Positions 48,981 through 55,702 of a stretch of 64,000 bases of DNA are shown piece by piece. Source of the stretch: a virus; the IMG/VR virus record IMGVR_UViG_3300046318_000188, positions 57,873-121,872 of that record. One strand, given 5' to 3'. A model generated the notes under the pieces. That model ran no database searches. It was not told the DNA's origin and was given only the letters and a program-made list of their open reading frames with translations. The stretch's first letter is position 1. Each line of letters starts with the position of its first letter. The position numbers and the translations under genes are program-made.

Positions 48981-49290
48981 TCCGGTATTAAATACGGATA
49001 AAGAATTATGGCGTGAAATTCCAAACGACTACTATTCACCTTCTATTTTTGTAACAGAACAAAACAGCATTGGTATAAATGTTGGTGGCTGGGTTTATGT
49101 AAAGCCTGTTGAAGATTGGCATAAGTTAGCAGAACCAGCAAAGACACCAACGGATGAGGAAATAGACTACATTACAAAAAAGTATTTTAACATTCATCCT
49201 GAAGCAAAACTATCAGAACAATTCAAAATTAAATTGTATGAGTTAGAAGATTTTGCTAGAGCAATACTAAAGAAAGCGAGTGAGAAATGA
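48970..49290 (+). CDS. Small acidic protein (106 aa)
   Basis: Overlaps the SWIM gene by 11 bp. It contains NSIGINVGGWVYVKPVEDWH and a helical half PTDEEIDYITKKYFNIHPEA. The C-terminus is helical with LYELEDFARAILKKA. Such a layout occurs in phage accessory proteins of unknown role. Confidence 0.6.
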   Translation: MNNDPVLNTDKELWREIPNDYYSPSIFVTEQNSIGINVGGWVYVKPVEDWHKLAEPAKTPTDEEIDYITKKYFNIHPEAKLSEQFKIKLYELEDFARAILKKASEK

Positions 49291-49508
49291 AATGGAAAAC
49301 TACTCGGTATAAACCAGAAGAAGGCCATAAAAGAAGGGTTAATAAGTTTGCTTTCTTTCCTAAAGTATGTGGAACATATACGGTTTGGATGGAATGGTAT
49401 GAATCACACCAAGAATATAAAAAGATGGTTGTGTTTGATACATCTGGACCACAACCACAAATGGAATGGGTAGAGTTTGAACGAAATCTTTTGGAGTTAT
49501 ATCCGTGA
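49287..49508 (+). CDS. Small basic protein (73 aa)
   Basis: ATGA overlap. MKWKTTRYKPEEGHKRRVNK then FAFFPKVCGTYTVWMEWYES; a WxxxRYxPxxG opening followed by strands. The KTxRxKPxEGxxRxVxxFAxFP pattern is common to small phage proteins. Function unknown. Confidence 0.63.
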   Translation: MKWKTTRYKPEEGHKRRVNKFAFFPKVCGTYTVWMEWYESHQEYKKMVVFDTSGPQPQMEWVEFERNLLELYP

Positions 49509-49687
49509 GTGAGTATAGATACTTTGCCAGAGTGAATGGTAAGATGGTAGAAGAAATGTATATGGCAGAACCTGATGATCCAGTATGTGATAGGTTCTTG
49601 GCAGAAGGATTGATTGAAGCAGGACCTACTGTTGGTTGTCCTGGTGATGAGTGGTACAAACAAAAAGGAGAAGCAAATGAGCTTTGA
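49505..49687 (+). CDS. Small acidic protein (60 aa)
   Basis: GTG start in an overlap with the preceding stop. MSEYRYFARVNGKMVEEMYM then PVCDRFLAEGLIEAGPTVGC. Contains two Cys. Function unknown. Its end contains the ribosome site and start of the next gene. Confidence 0.55.
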   Translation: MSEYRYFARVNGKMVEEMYMAEPDDPVCDRFLAEGLIEAGPTVGCPGDEWYKQKGEANEL

Positions 49688-49880
49688 TAGAATCATATTG
49701 GTTATTGTTGCAGTATTGGTGATTGCTGGTGCATGGGCCAATTGGCCAAAAGATAAACCAAGTGTAGAAGTTATGCCTGCACCTAAGGCAGAAGGATATG
49801 TGCGACCAGTTAAAGAGGGTAATTGCTGGCGTCAGTTTATTGGTACTGGTACCAAGGATAGTATTTTAGTTTGTGGATAA
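49677..49880 (+). CDS. Small exported or anchored protein (67 aa)
   Basis: ATG at 49677 follows AAAGGAG. MSFDRIILVIVAVLVIAGAW is a single N-terminal hydrophobic helix, followed by a Pro-rich part and an end with two Cys (EGNCWRQFIGTGTKDSILVC). It may be an anchored periplasmic protein with one disulfide. Family not recognised. Confidence 0.6.
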   Translation: MSFDRIILVIVAVLVIAGAWANWPKDKPSVEVMPAPKAEGYVRPVKEGNCWRQFIGTGTKDSILVCG

Positions 49881-49884
49881 GAAA

Positions 49885-50781
49885 ATGAAAATTGCTTTAG
49901 CGTCAGATGTTCACCTTGAATTTGGTGACCTCGTTATAAAGAATGAAGAAAATGCCGAAGTTTTAATACTGAGCGGCGATATTTGCACAGCTAAAGTTTT
50001 CAAACACAAACCCAAAGAACGAGCAATGGTTCGTGATTTCTTTAAACGGTGTTCATTCGAATTTCCTCATGTGGTATATGTGATGGGTAACCACGAGCAT
50101 TATGATTTTGATATGCGTGATACTTACGAACGATTGAAGTTTGAATTGGCACCATTTGAGAATATCCATTTATTGGAAAAAGAAACATGGGAACATAACG
50201 GCATCACCTTTGTTGGTGGTACATTATGGACTGATATGAATAAAGGTGATTCGTTGACTTTGTGGCATTCTGGTCAGCGTATGAATGACTTTAGATTAAT
50301 CAAGAATAGTAATCGTACCACACACCATAAGAATGTAATCTATGCCAAGAATCCTGATGGTTCTGGTATGCACTTGAAAGATTCTGATGGTAATTTGGTT
50401 GTTGAGAGAATTGACCATTATGAGAAGCCATCAAGATGGTCAGCAGAAGATTCCGTGGAAGACCACAAGAAAATGGTTGACTATATCAATATCGTTACTC
50501 AGGATAAAACCAAGAGTTATGTTGTGGTGACACACCATGCACCAAGTGGTGAGAGTGTTGCTGAGGCATACAAAGGCGATACATTAATGAATGGTGCGTT
50601 TCGTTCTGATTTAAGTGAATTCATTTTAGATAGACCACAGATTAAAATGTGGACTCATGGACATATGCACAATATGAGTAATTATTGGATTGGTGAGACC
50701 AGAGTGGTTTGTAATCCTCGTGGTTATATCAAATATGAAAGTTGTGCAAATTTCTTTCAATTGAAATATATGGAGGTTTGA
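49885..50781 (+). CDS. Calcineurin-like metallophosphoesterase
   Basis: This 298-residue enzyme has the full metallophosphoesterase motif set: ALASDVHLEFGD (D-x-H), ILSGDIC (G-D), YVMGNHEHYDFD (GNHE), VVTHHAPSG (H) and THGHMHNMS (GHxH). It has a typical single-domain length. Substrate could be nucleotides, RNA 2',3'-cyclic ends or protein; I cannot tell. I prefer the ATG at 49885 because it puts the first strand at the N-terminus; a GTG four codons earlier is also in frame. Confidence 0.92.
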   Translation: MKIALASDVHLEFGDLVIKNEENAEVLILSGDICTAKVFKHKPKERAMVRDFFKRCSFEFPHVVYVMGNHEHYDFDMRDTYERLKFELAPFENIHLLEKETWEHNGITFVGGTLWTDMNKGDSLTLWHSGQRMNDFRLIKNSNRTTHHKNVIYAKNPDGSGMHLKDSDGNLVVERIDHYEKPSRWSAEDSVEDHKKMVDYINIVTQDKTKSYVVVTHHAPSGESVAEAYKGDTLMNGAFRSDLSEFILDRPQIKMWTHGHMHNMSNYWIGETRVVCNPRGYIKYESCANFFQLKYMEV

Positions 50782-50782
50782 T

Positions 50783-50932
50783 ATGATGTATAAGTTTTTA
50801 TGGAATGTTAAATTGTGGTGTAAAGGCCTTATAATCATTATTATGGCACCATTTGTATTTTTGTGGAAATTGTTGATTGATTTTCCAATTGAAGTTGCTA
50901 AACGATTTTTGAGTGAGAGTGATGAAAAATAG
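50783..50932 (+). CDS. Small membrane protein (49 aa)
   Basis: GGAGG lies a few bases before the tandem ATGATG start. MMYKFLWNVKLWCKGLIIII then MAPFVFLWKLLIDFPIEVAK: one membrane helix with basic residues on both sides. Its end overlaps the next start. Function unknown. Confidence 0.52.
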   Translation: MMYKFLWNVKLWCKGLIIIIMAPFVFLWKLLIDFPIEVAKRFLSESDEK

Positions 50933-51119
50933 AGAATCAATCATCCATAATATGTGTATGACCTTTCGCCATGATTATGGTTTACCAAAAACTACCGGCG
51001 AATTTGGTCCTTACCCGTTTGCATCCGGATTGACCGATGATGAACGCAAAGCCTTACATAAACAGATGGCACAGATTTTTGATAATGACATTGCACCATA
51101 TATGGAGTTTAAGAAATGA
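50922..51119 (+). CDS. Small phage protein (65 aa)
   Basis: Starts inside the previous gene at 50922. MKNRESIIHNMCMTFRHDYG then LTDDERKALHKQMAQIFDND. The RHDYGL...GLTxxERxxLxxxMxQxFxxxI pattern is a recurrent phage module of unknown function. Overlaps next gene by 4 bp. Confidence 0.65.
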   Translation: MKNRESIIHNMCMTFRHDYGLPKTTGEFGPYPFASGLTDDERKALHKQMAQIFDNDIAPYMEFKK

Positions 51120-51340
51120 ACATTTACATTGGTAATTATTGGGTGCCATTCCCTAGGTCGGAATATGGCGGTACATGGACAGTCATTGCTGAGAATGAGG
51201 CACAATGTGTGGAACTACTCAAGGAGGGTTCATACGAGGATGAGTATGAACATCTCATTGCTGGTGCAGTAGAGGCCTCCAAGCGTTTTGGACTGACTGG
51301 TGACCCAGCACCAATGGTCTTGGACACCTTCTACACCTAG
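51116..51340 (+). CDS. Small protein (74 aa)
   Basis: ATGA overlap. MNIYIGNYWVPFPRSEYGGT then VIAENEAQCVELLKEGSYED. The SEYGG and VIAxNExxCxxLL pattern suggests a beta-alpha-beta fold. Function unknown. Its stop is immediately followed by a palindrome. Confidence 0.62.
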   Translation: MNIYIGNYWVPFPRSEYGGTWTVIAENEAQCVELLKEGSYEDEYEHLIAGAVEASKRFGLTGDPAPMVLDTFYT

Positions 51341-51358
51341 TGTTGTACCAAAACAACA
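51341..51358 (+). repeat. 18-bp palindrome TGTTGT-N6-ACAACA, copy 7
   Basis: TGTTGT ACCAAA ACAACA directly after the preceding stop. It lies 16 bp before the -35 at 51375; its centre is 47.5 bp from the first base of the -10, like copy 2. Confidence 0.75.
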
Positions 51359-51374
51359 GCATGGCAGATAGTGC

Positions 51375-51402
51375 TTGTGGTATTCCAGGATACCTGTATA
51401 AT
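51375..51402 (+). promoter_or_regulatory. Promoter TTGTGG-16-TATAAT
   Basis: Same module as at 43948: weak TTGTGG, TATTCCA inside the spacer, perfect -10 in ACCTGTATAATGGT. It drives the genes from 51435 through the CobS-like ATPase. Confidence 0.68.
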
Positions 51403-51434
51403 GGTTTGTATTGAGTGAGAGAGAGAGGAACTAT

Positions 51435-51650
51435 ATGAAACTGCCTTATAAAGATATATTTGTAGCAGAAGTACCTGAGTTTATTACCAACCCATTTAGT
51501 GGTGAAGGCGTAATGCTTACACCTGAAGCAGTTGCTGTATATGATACAATTAAAGGTTGTGAGTTGTTCGGTGATTATGCCGGTGTTCGTAAAGGTTTGG
51601 ATTGGTTTGCACAAAACTTTCCAAAAGAGTATATGATTTTATTGGATTGA
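51435..51650 (+). CDS. Small protein (71 aa)
   Basis: I start at 51435, where GAGAGAGGAA lies just upstream. MKLPYKDIFVAEVPEFITNP then GVMLTPEAVAVYDTIKGCEL. PFSGEGVxLTPEAVAVYDxIxGxE is a conserved string in phage proteins of unknown function. First gene of the CobS-like operon. Confidence 0.68.
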   Translation: MKLPYKDIFVAEVPEFITNPFSGEGVMLTPEAVAVYDTIKGCELFGDYAGVRKGLDWFAQNFPKEYMILLD

Positions 51651-51652
51651 TT

Positions 51653-51820
51653 ATGGAAAAATATTTTGAAGAATTTGAGTATTTAAATACTCTGCGTGAA
51701 TCTGGTGTTACTAATATGTTTGGTGCTTCACCGTATTTACAAGAAGCATTTGATATTAGTAAGAACGAAGCAAGAACAATTTTAGGACTATGGATGAATT
51801 CATTTAAGGAAACAGTATGA
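51653..51820 (+). CDS. Small protein (55 aa)
   Basis: It starts at 51653, two bases after the preceding stop. MEKYFEEFEYLNTLRESGVT then NMFGASPYLQEAFDISKNEA. The FLxxLRxSGxxNMFGAxPyLqxxFxxxxxEA pattern is very common in phage accessory regions. A 16-bp perfect palindrome (51677-51692) lies inside. It overlaps the ATPase by 4 bp. Confidence 0.72.
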   Translation: MEKYFEEFEYLNTLRESGVTNMFGASPYLQEAFDISKNEARTILGLWMNSFKETV

Positions 51821-52992
51821 ACAAGAACGCTACCGCATTTATCGTTGCCGCAGAAGAAATCTTTGGTTCAGAACCAATTTTAACCCGTGATGATATTACC
51901 AGAGTTGTGAATGAATCTGGTGCCCCGTATCCATATTGGCTGGTTACTAAATCAGAGTTCCGTTATGACCGTGGACAATACAAAGTTCCACCTTCAGGTA
52001 TTGTAAAGAAATCCAAAACTATTGTAAAGAATATGACTGAAGATTGTAAAGAACCTGAAACAGAAATGGCATATGCTCAACCTGCTCAAGTGTTAGAGTT
52101 CCGTCAACCAAAATTGATTGATGAGTCCGATAATGCCGTACCTGAAAAGTATGAGAATTATGTACCATTTGGTTTCTTTAAAGATATGCGTAATATTGTA
52201 TCGTCTAAGATGTTCTATCCTGTATTCGTTACCGGTTTATCAGGCAACGGCAAGACCTTGATGGTCGAACAGGTATGTGCGGAGTTGAATCGTGAATGTA
52301 TCCGTGTGAATATCTCAGTTGAGACCGATGAAACTGACCTACTAGGCGGTCCTACATTGGTGAATGGTAACGTGGTCAATCGTGATGGTCCTGTATTACA
52401 GGCTATGAAGAAAGGTGCCGTGCTGTTAATCGATGAGGTCGACCGTGGTTCTAATAAGTTGATGTGTTTGCAAGGCATCATGGAAGGTAAACCACATTAC
52501 AATAAGAAATCGGGTGAGATGGTTTATCCGAAGGCAGGATTTAATATCATTGCAACGGCAAATACTAAAGGCCAAGGCAGTGATGAAGGCAAATATCTTG
52601 CTCAAATCTTAGATTCGGCTTTTCTTGAACGCTTTCCTATCACCGTAGAGCAAGAATTTCCCGATATGAAAACTGAGAAAAAAATCTTGGCACCACTCAT
52701 TGAAGATAAAGCTTTTCTTGAAAATTTATGCCAATGGGCAGATGTAATTCGCAAGAGTTATATGGAAGGTGCTGTTGATGAAGTAATTTCAACACGAAGA
52801 TTGGTGCATATTGCAAAAGCATTCAACATTTTTAATGATAAAATGAAAGCTATTACATTGTGCGTTTCAAGATTCGATGAAGAAACCAAATTAGGTTTTC
52901 TTGACCTTTACAGTAAAGTTGATGCTACGGTTGAAAGTCCAGCCAACACAGCATCGGTTGTAACTAATACTGAAATGCCAGAATATAAGTAA
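51817..52992 (+). CDS. CobS/MoxR-like AAA+ ATPase
   Basis: This 391-residue AAA+ ATPase has Walker A GLSGNGKT (residues 140-147), Walker B VLLIDEVDRG (D206, E207), a sensor-type IIATANTKGQGS and arginine-containing SAFLERFP. The first 100 residues form an extra domain. In cyanophages related genes are labelled cobS; such ATPases work with a vWA protein, here probably the CobT-like gene at 36.5 kb. Cobalt insertion is not implied; remodelling of another target is equally possible. A homing endonuclease gene follows. Confidence 0.9.
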   Translation: MNKNATAFIVAAEEIFGSEPILTRDDITRVVNESGAPYPYWLVTKSEFRYDRGQYKVPPSGIVKKSKTIVKNMTEDCKEPETEMAYAQPAQVLEFRQPKLIDESDNAVPEKYENYVPFGFFKDMRNIVSSKMFYPVFVTGLSGNGKTLMVEQVCAELNRECIRVNISVETDETDLLGGPTLVNGNVVNRDGPVLQAMKKGAVLLIDEVDRGSNKLMCLQGIMEGKPHYNKKSGEMVYPKAGFNIIATANTKGQGSDEGKYLAQILDSAFLERFPITVEQEFPDMKTEKKILAPLIEDKAFLENLCQWADVIRKSYMEGAVDEVISTRRLVHIAKAFNIFNDKMKAITLCVSRFDEETKLGFLDLYSKVDATVESPANTASVVTNTEMPEYK

Positions 52993-53005
52993 AACTCTAA
53001 GAACG

Positions 53006-53013
53006 CATAAATA
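53006..53013 (+). promoter_or_regulatory. T4-type late promoter CATAAATA
   Basis: CATAAATA lies 24 bp before the GIY-YIG gene, in a region otherwise served by early promoters. Late promoters directly in front of homing endonuclease genes are known in T4. Confidence 0.6.
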
Positions 53014-53037
53014 TATCATGTGTTCTTGGAGAAAAAA

Positions 53038-53574
53038 ATGAAAATTTATAAACTGGTCAATAATGTAAATGGTGATTTCTATGTGGGTAAGACAACCCAA
53101 TCGTTAAACAAAAGGTTGTCTAACCACAGAAACACCGCCAACCATGGTTCAACCTATTATTTGCATAATGCAATGAGGTACTATGGTTACAATAATTTTA
53201 CTATTGAATTGCTTGAAGAAGCAACAAATGAACAAGAATTAAATGAAAAAGAAATTCATTGGATATCTGAATTAAAACCAACATACAATATGCATGAAGG
53301 TGGCCAAGGAGGTAGTTTACCTGGTCGTCCAGATATTGTTGGTGAAGCAAGAGAAAACTGGTTGAGTGGTTTTAATAGAAAAGGCAAAACACCTTGGAAC
53401 AAAGGTAAAACCGGACTAGGTGGTTATAAATGGTCTCAACCTATGTCGGATGAGAAACGAAAACAAATTTCTGAATTTCAGAAACAAAATCGTGCTCAAT
53501 GTATTCATTGTGGTATTGTTACCAATCCAGGAAATATTAGTAGATATCATAATGATAAGTGTGGTAAGAAATAA
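53038..53574 (+). CDS. GIY-YIG homing endonuclease
   Basis: This 178-residue protein starts at the ATG after TTGGAGAAAAAA. The catalytic domain has KIYKLVNNVNGDFYVGKT (GIY-YIG), a conserved Arg in LNKRLSNHR and Glu in LNEKEIHWISELKPTYN. The tail holds RKGKTPWNKGKTG with SDEKRKQISEFQ, a NUMOD-type DNA-binding region, and ends in a CIHC...RYHNDKC zinc motif. It matches stand-alone homing endonucleases of T4-like phages. It sits behind the AAA+ gene, with its own late promoter. Confidence 0.88.
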   Translation: MKIYKLVNNVNGDFYVGKTTQSLNKRLSNHRNTANHGSTYYLHNAMRYYGYNNFTIELLEEATNEQELNEKEIHWISELKPTYNMHEGGQGGSLPGRPDIVGEARENWLSGFNRKGKTPWNKGKTGLGGYKWSQPMSDEKRKQISEFQKQNRAQCIHCGIVTNPGNISRYHNDKCGKK

Positions 53575-53598
53575 AGTGGCAAACTTGAAGTATACTGG

Positions 53599-53626
53599 TT
53601 GCCATTTAAGTGGTAACCTGTATAAT
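53599..53626 (+). promoter_or_regulatory. Promoter TTGCCA-16-TATAAT
   Basis: TTGCCA (53599-53604) and TATAAT (53621-53626) in AACCTGTATAATCAGG. The -35 is one arm of an inverted repeat TGGCAA (53578-53583) / TTGCCA, so a protein or a hairpin could cover it. It drives the gene at 53686. Confidence 0.62.
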
Positions 53627-53685
53627 CAGGTATGTAGTTCCTTTAAGTAGTTTTATATTATGTTTAATTTGATTAGGAGTTTTAA

Positions 53686-54006
53686 ATGGCTTTAACAGTT
53701 CGCAAAGGTAAGGTAAACCGTCATGAGAAAATTACCCAAGTATTATTGAGTGGCAAACCTGTATCACCACAGGAGATTGCTGATGTATTTAAAGGCACAA
53801 ACCAAGAGGCAGTTCTATATCGTTTGTCTACCAACATCTATAACATTCGTAAAGATGGTGGTATCGTCAAAGTGATTAAGAGTGGTCGTAAGGTAACAGG
53901 TTATCAATTGGTTAACTATTCAGAGTTCGATGCTAATGGTCGTTATCAAGGTCCAGTTAAGACTGCTCCATTAGTTAAGTCAACCCCTGAAGTTGTAACT
54001 GCTTAA
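53686..54006 (+). CDS. Putative winged-helix DNA-binding protein
   Basis: This 106-residue basic protein has the pattern of a helix-turn-helix: RHEKITQVLLSGKPVSPQEI, ADVFKGTNQEAVLYRLSTNI and YNIRKDGGIVKVIKSGRKVT, reading as helix-turn-helix followed by a beta wing. It has a promoter of its own. It is a candidate regulator of the early genes, including the palindrome family, but no target is shown. Confidence 0.7.
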   Translation: MALTVRKGKVNRHEKITQVLLSGKPVSPQEIADVFKGTNQEAVLYRLSTNIYNIRKDGGIVKVIKSGRKVTGYQLVNYSEFDANGRYQGPVKTAPLVKSTPEVVTA

Positions 54007-54018
54007 TAAGGAGATATC

Positions 54019-54318
54019 ATGGAAATTCAAACTAGAGTTCGTCACGCTGAAGTTAGTAACATTGTAAAGATTTCTAAAGGCAAACGCCAAGAGATTTTGA
54101 GAAACAGCAAAAAGAATAAAGGTGGTTATGGTGTTTCTCAAATGGTTCGTGAGTTACAAGTAGATGATGGATTTTTCGTGATGTGTGAAAACCAAGACCG
54201 AAAATTCTCTCATGTGTATACTGTAGCGAAAGAAGCTGGAATTCCTGTAACCGTTGTAGCAGGACAAGATGAAAATGGCAAAAAAGGTTTTTGGATTCTC
54301 GAAGCAACAAACATTTAA
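54019..54318 (+). CDS. Small basic protein (99 aa)
   Basis: AAGGAGATATC precedes the ATG. It is basic at first (KISKGKRQEILRNSKKNKGG) and then beta/alpha (FSHVYTVAKEAGIPVTVVAG). The second part resembles a small RNA- or DNA-binding fold. It is likely co-transcribed with the winged-helix gene. Family not recognised. Confidence 0.65.
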   Translation: MEIQTRVRHAEVSNIVKISKGKRQEILRNSKKNKGGYGVSQMVRELQVDDGFFVMCENQDRKFSHVYTVAKEAGIPVTVVAGQDENGKKGFWILEATNI

Positions 54319-54325
54319 GTTTTAT

Positions 54326-54363
54326 GTCGCCGCAGCCGTTGGGAAACGCCGTAAGTCGGTGAC
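54326..54363 (+). other. GC-rich structured element
   Basis: In the 63-bp gap, a GC-rich segment stands out. GTCGCCG (54326-54332) pairs with CGGTGAC (54357-54363), one G-T wobble, enclosing CGTT GGGA AACG, a small stem-loop. An alternative hairpin CCG TAAGT CGG excludes the outer stem. This fits an RNA switch, attenuator or processing site. It matches no riboswitch consensus I know. Confidence 0.4.
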
Positions 54364-54381
54364 ACCACTATAAAGTAAATT

Positions 54382-54561
54382 ATGATTACATATACTATTT
54401 TTGGTATTATTTTGATTGCTCTTATTGCTTTGATTGCAGATAAAGTAATGAAGATTAAAATGCTTGAAGAAGAATGTGCAGCAATGCGTGAACAGATGTA
54501 CCAATCCGATCCCGATACTGCTGGTTATGGTATCAATGCTATTAAAGGTAAAAAGAAATGA
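54382..54561 (+). CDS. Small membrane protein (59 aa)
   Basis: MITYTIFGIILIALIALIAD is a membrane helix followed by a charged coiled-coil-like stretch (KVMKIKMLEEECAAMREQMY) and a basic end. Single-span protein with cytoplasmic tail. ATGA overlap with the next gene. Confidence 0.58.
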   Translation: MITYTIFGIILIALIALIADKVMKIKMLEEECAAMREQMYQSDPDTAGYGINAIKGKKK

Positions 54562-54773
54562 AATATATTGCAAAACCAAGATTGTTTAATTACACTCACT
54601 CAAAAGAATTTGATGATGTAGTTGATGCTATTAAGTATTTGAATGAGTACATGAGTGCTAAAGAAGGTGACCATTCAGATTATGTGTTTATTGCACCATC
54701 ATTATCAAAGAAACAATTAAAGAAATCGATTGAAGAATATGTTGGTATTGGTAAATTGGAAATCATGGCATGA
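54558..54773 (+). CDS. Small protein (71 aa)
   Basis: ATGA overlap. MKYIAKPRLFNYTHSKEFDD then YVFIAPSLSKKQLKKSIEEY; mixed strand and helix. Function unknown. Its stop overlaps the oxygenase start. Confidence 0.58.
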   Translation: MKYIAKPRLFNYTHSKEFDDVVDAIKYLNEYMSAKEGDHSDYVFIAPSLSKKQLKKSIEEYVGIGKLEIMA

Positions 54774-55312
54774 GTTTGAAGTTACTTTGGCCTACTCCCG
54801 TATGGGAGATTGAAACGCCTGAGTTGGCAGATATCGTTGCGCCTTTGTTACATGAGATTAAAACTACACCACCTGATCCAGAAAGTTTGTTCAAGATAGA
54901 TTTGCCTGAAGCGAGTAAATTTGTTAAGATGTTAAAACCTATTGTGAATGATGCCATGAAAGAAGGTGGATATCCGTGGGAATACAATAAATTATTATGG
55001 GGTCGTGCAGTTCGTATGACACAAGGTAATTGGGATTCACCACACATACACCTTGCACCAATGTTAGTTGGAGTATTTTACTTGCAAGTACAAAGAGGTC
55101 ATGGTGATTTGTTTTTGGTACCTAGTTCAGGTAATTCTGGATTTACTACACATCATGATGGTATGAAAGGTACAAGATTGTATCACCAAATTGAAGCTAA
55201 AGAAGGTAAATTGGTTCTAATGCCAGCAGACTTGGCACATTTTGTATTGCCCAATACACTACCATTACCACGATATTCAATAGCACTAAATTTTGAAATG
55301 AATGCACTATAA
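54770..55312 (+). CDS. 2-oxoglutarate/Fe(II) oxygenase-like protein
   Basis: This 180-residue protein has the layout of the double-stranded beta-helix 2OG oxygenases found in T4-like phages: MSLKLLWPTPVWEIETPELA at the N-terminus, DSPHIHLAPMLVGVFYLQVQ (first metal His), GDLFLVPSS, and a C-terminal LPADLAH-like stretch (VLMPADLAHFVLPN) with YSIALNFEM, where the Arg in LPLPRYSIAL can bind 2OG. An HxD/E...H triad cannot be fixed by eye. The substrate is unknown. Confidence 0.75.
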   Translation: MSLKLLWPTPVWEIETPELADIVAPLLHEIKTTPPDPESLFKIDLPEASKFVKMLKPIVNDAMKEGGYPWEYNKLLWGRAVRMTQGNWDSPHIHLAPMLVGVFYLQVQRGHGDLFLVPSSGNSGFTTHHDGMKGTRLYHQIEAKEGKLVLMPADLAHFVLPNTLPLPRYSIALNFEMNAL

Positions 55313-55313
55313 G

Positions 55314-55331
55314 TGTTGTAATTTGGCAACA
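55314..55331 (+). repeat. 18-bp palindrome TGTTGT-N6-GCAACA, copy 8
   Basis: TGTTGT AATTTG GCAACA, imperfect at one position (T-G). It begins just after the stop of the preceding gene and ends five bases before the -35; its centre is 36.5 bp from the first base of the -10. Confidence 0.65.
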
Positions 55332-55336
55332 AACGG

Positions 55337-55364
55337 TTGACCTATTCTGTGGTTGTGTTATAAT
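55337..55364 (+). promoter_or_regulatory. Sigma70 promoter TTGACC-16-TATAAT
   Basis: TTGACC (55337-55342), TATAAT (55359-55364) and GGT after it. It drives the small-gene string from 55389. Confidence 0.78.
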
Positions 55365-55388
55365 GGTATTTTAAATGTGGAGAAATAC

Positions 55389-55529
55389 ATGGATCATATA
55401 AGTCGCAGTGATATAATTTTGATGTTATCATTTAAGGGATTTACTACTGAATACCTAATGTCCAAAGATGATGAAACATTGGACAATTTGTATATTGAAT
55501 ATATTGTATTAGCAGAGGATTATGTATGA
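55389..55529 (+). CDS. Small acidic protein (46 aa)
   Basis: GGAG lies before the ATG. MDHISRSDIILMLSFKGFTT then EYLMSKDDETLDNLYIEYIV. It overlaps the next gene (ATGA). Function unknown. Confidence 0.52.
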   Translation: MDHISRSDIILMLSFKGFTTEYLMSKDDETLDNLYIEYIVLAEDYV

Positions 55530-55702
55530 ACTATAAACCAAAATCGTATACACTTGGACCAAGAAGTTTGAAAGAAATCATGGTCGAGTTACATTTGAAT
55601 TACCTACATAAAACTCAGCTTGATATGATTGATGAAGCAGTATTGAAATCCGATTGGAAAGAATCGAAAGAGGTTCTTAAACATATTATGGAGAAGAAAT
55701 AA
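55526..55702 (+). CDS. Small basic protein (58 aa)
   Basis: ATGA start. MNYKPKSYTLGPRSLKEIMV then ELHLNYLHKTQLDMIDEAVL; helical and charged. Function unknown. The stop overlaps the next ATG. Confidence 0.54.
   Translation: MNYKPKSYTLGPRSLKEIMVELHLNYLHKTQLDMIDEAVLKSDWKESKEVLKHIMEKK

Noticed and set aside
49256-49741. A 161-codon minus-strand frame opposite four small plus-strand genes
   Set aside because: The plus strand shows coupled starts and ribosome sites; the minus frame has no promoter or ribosome site and a Cys/His/Ser composition typical of antisense reading.
51677-51692. A perfect 16-bp palindrome GAGTATTTAAATACTC
   Set aside because: It is inside a coding region, occurs once, and is unrelated to the TGTTGT family; it is explained by codons for EYLNTL.
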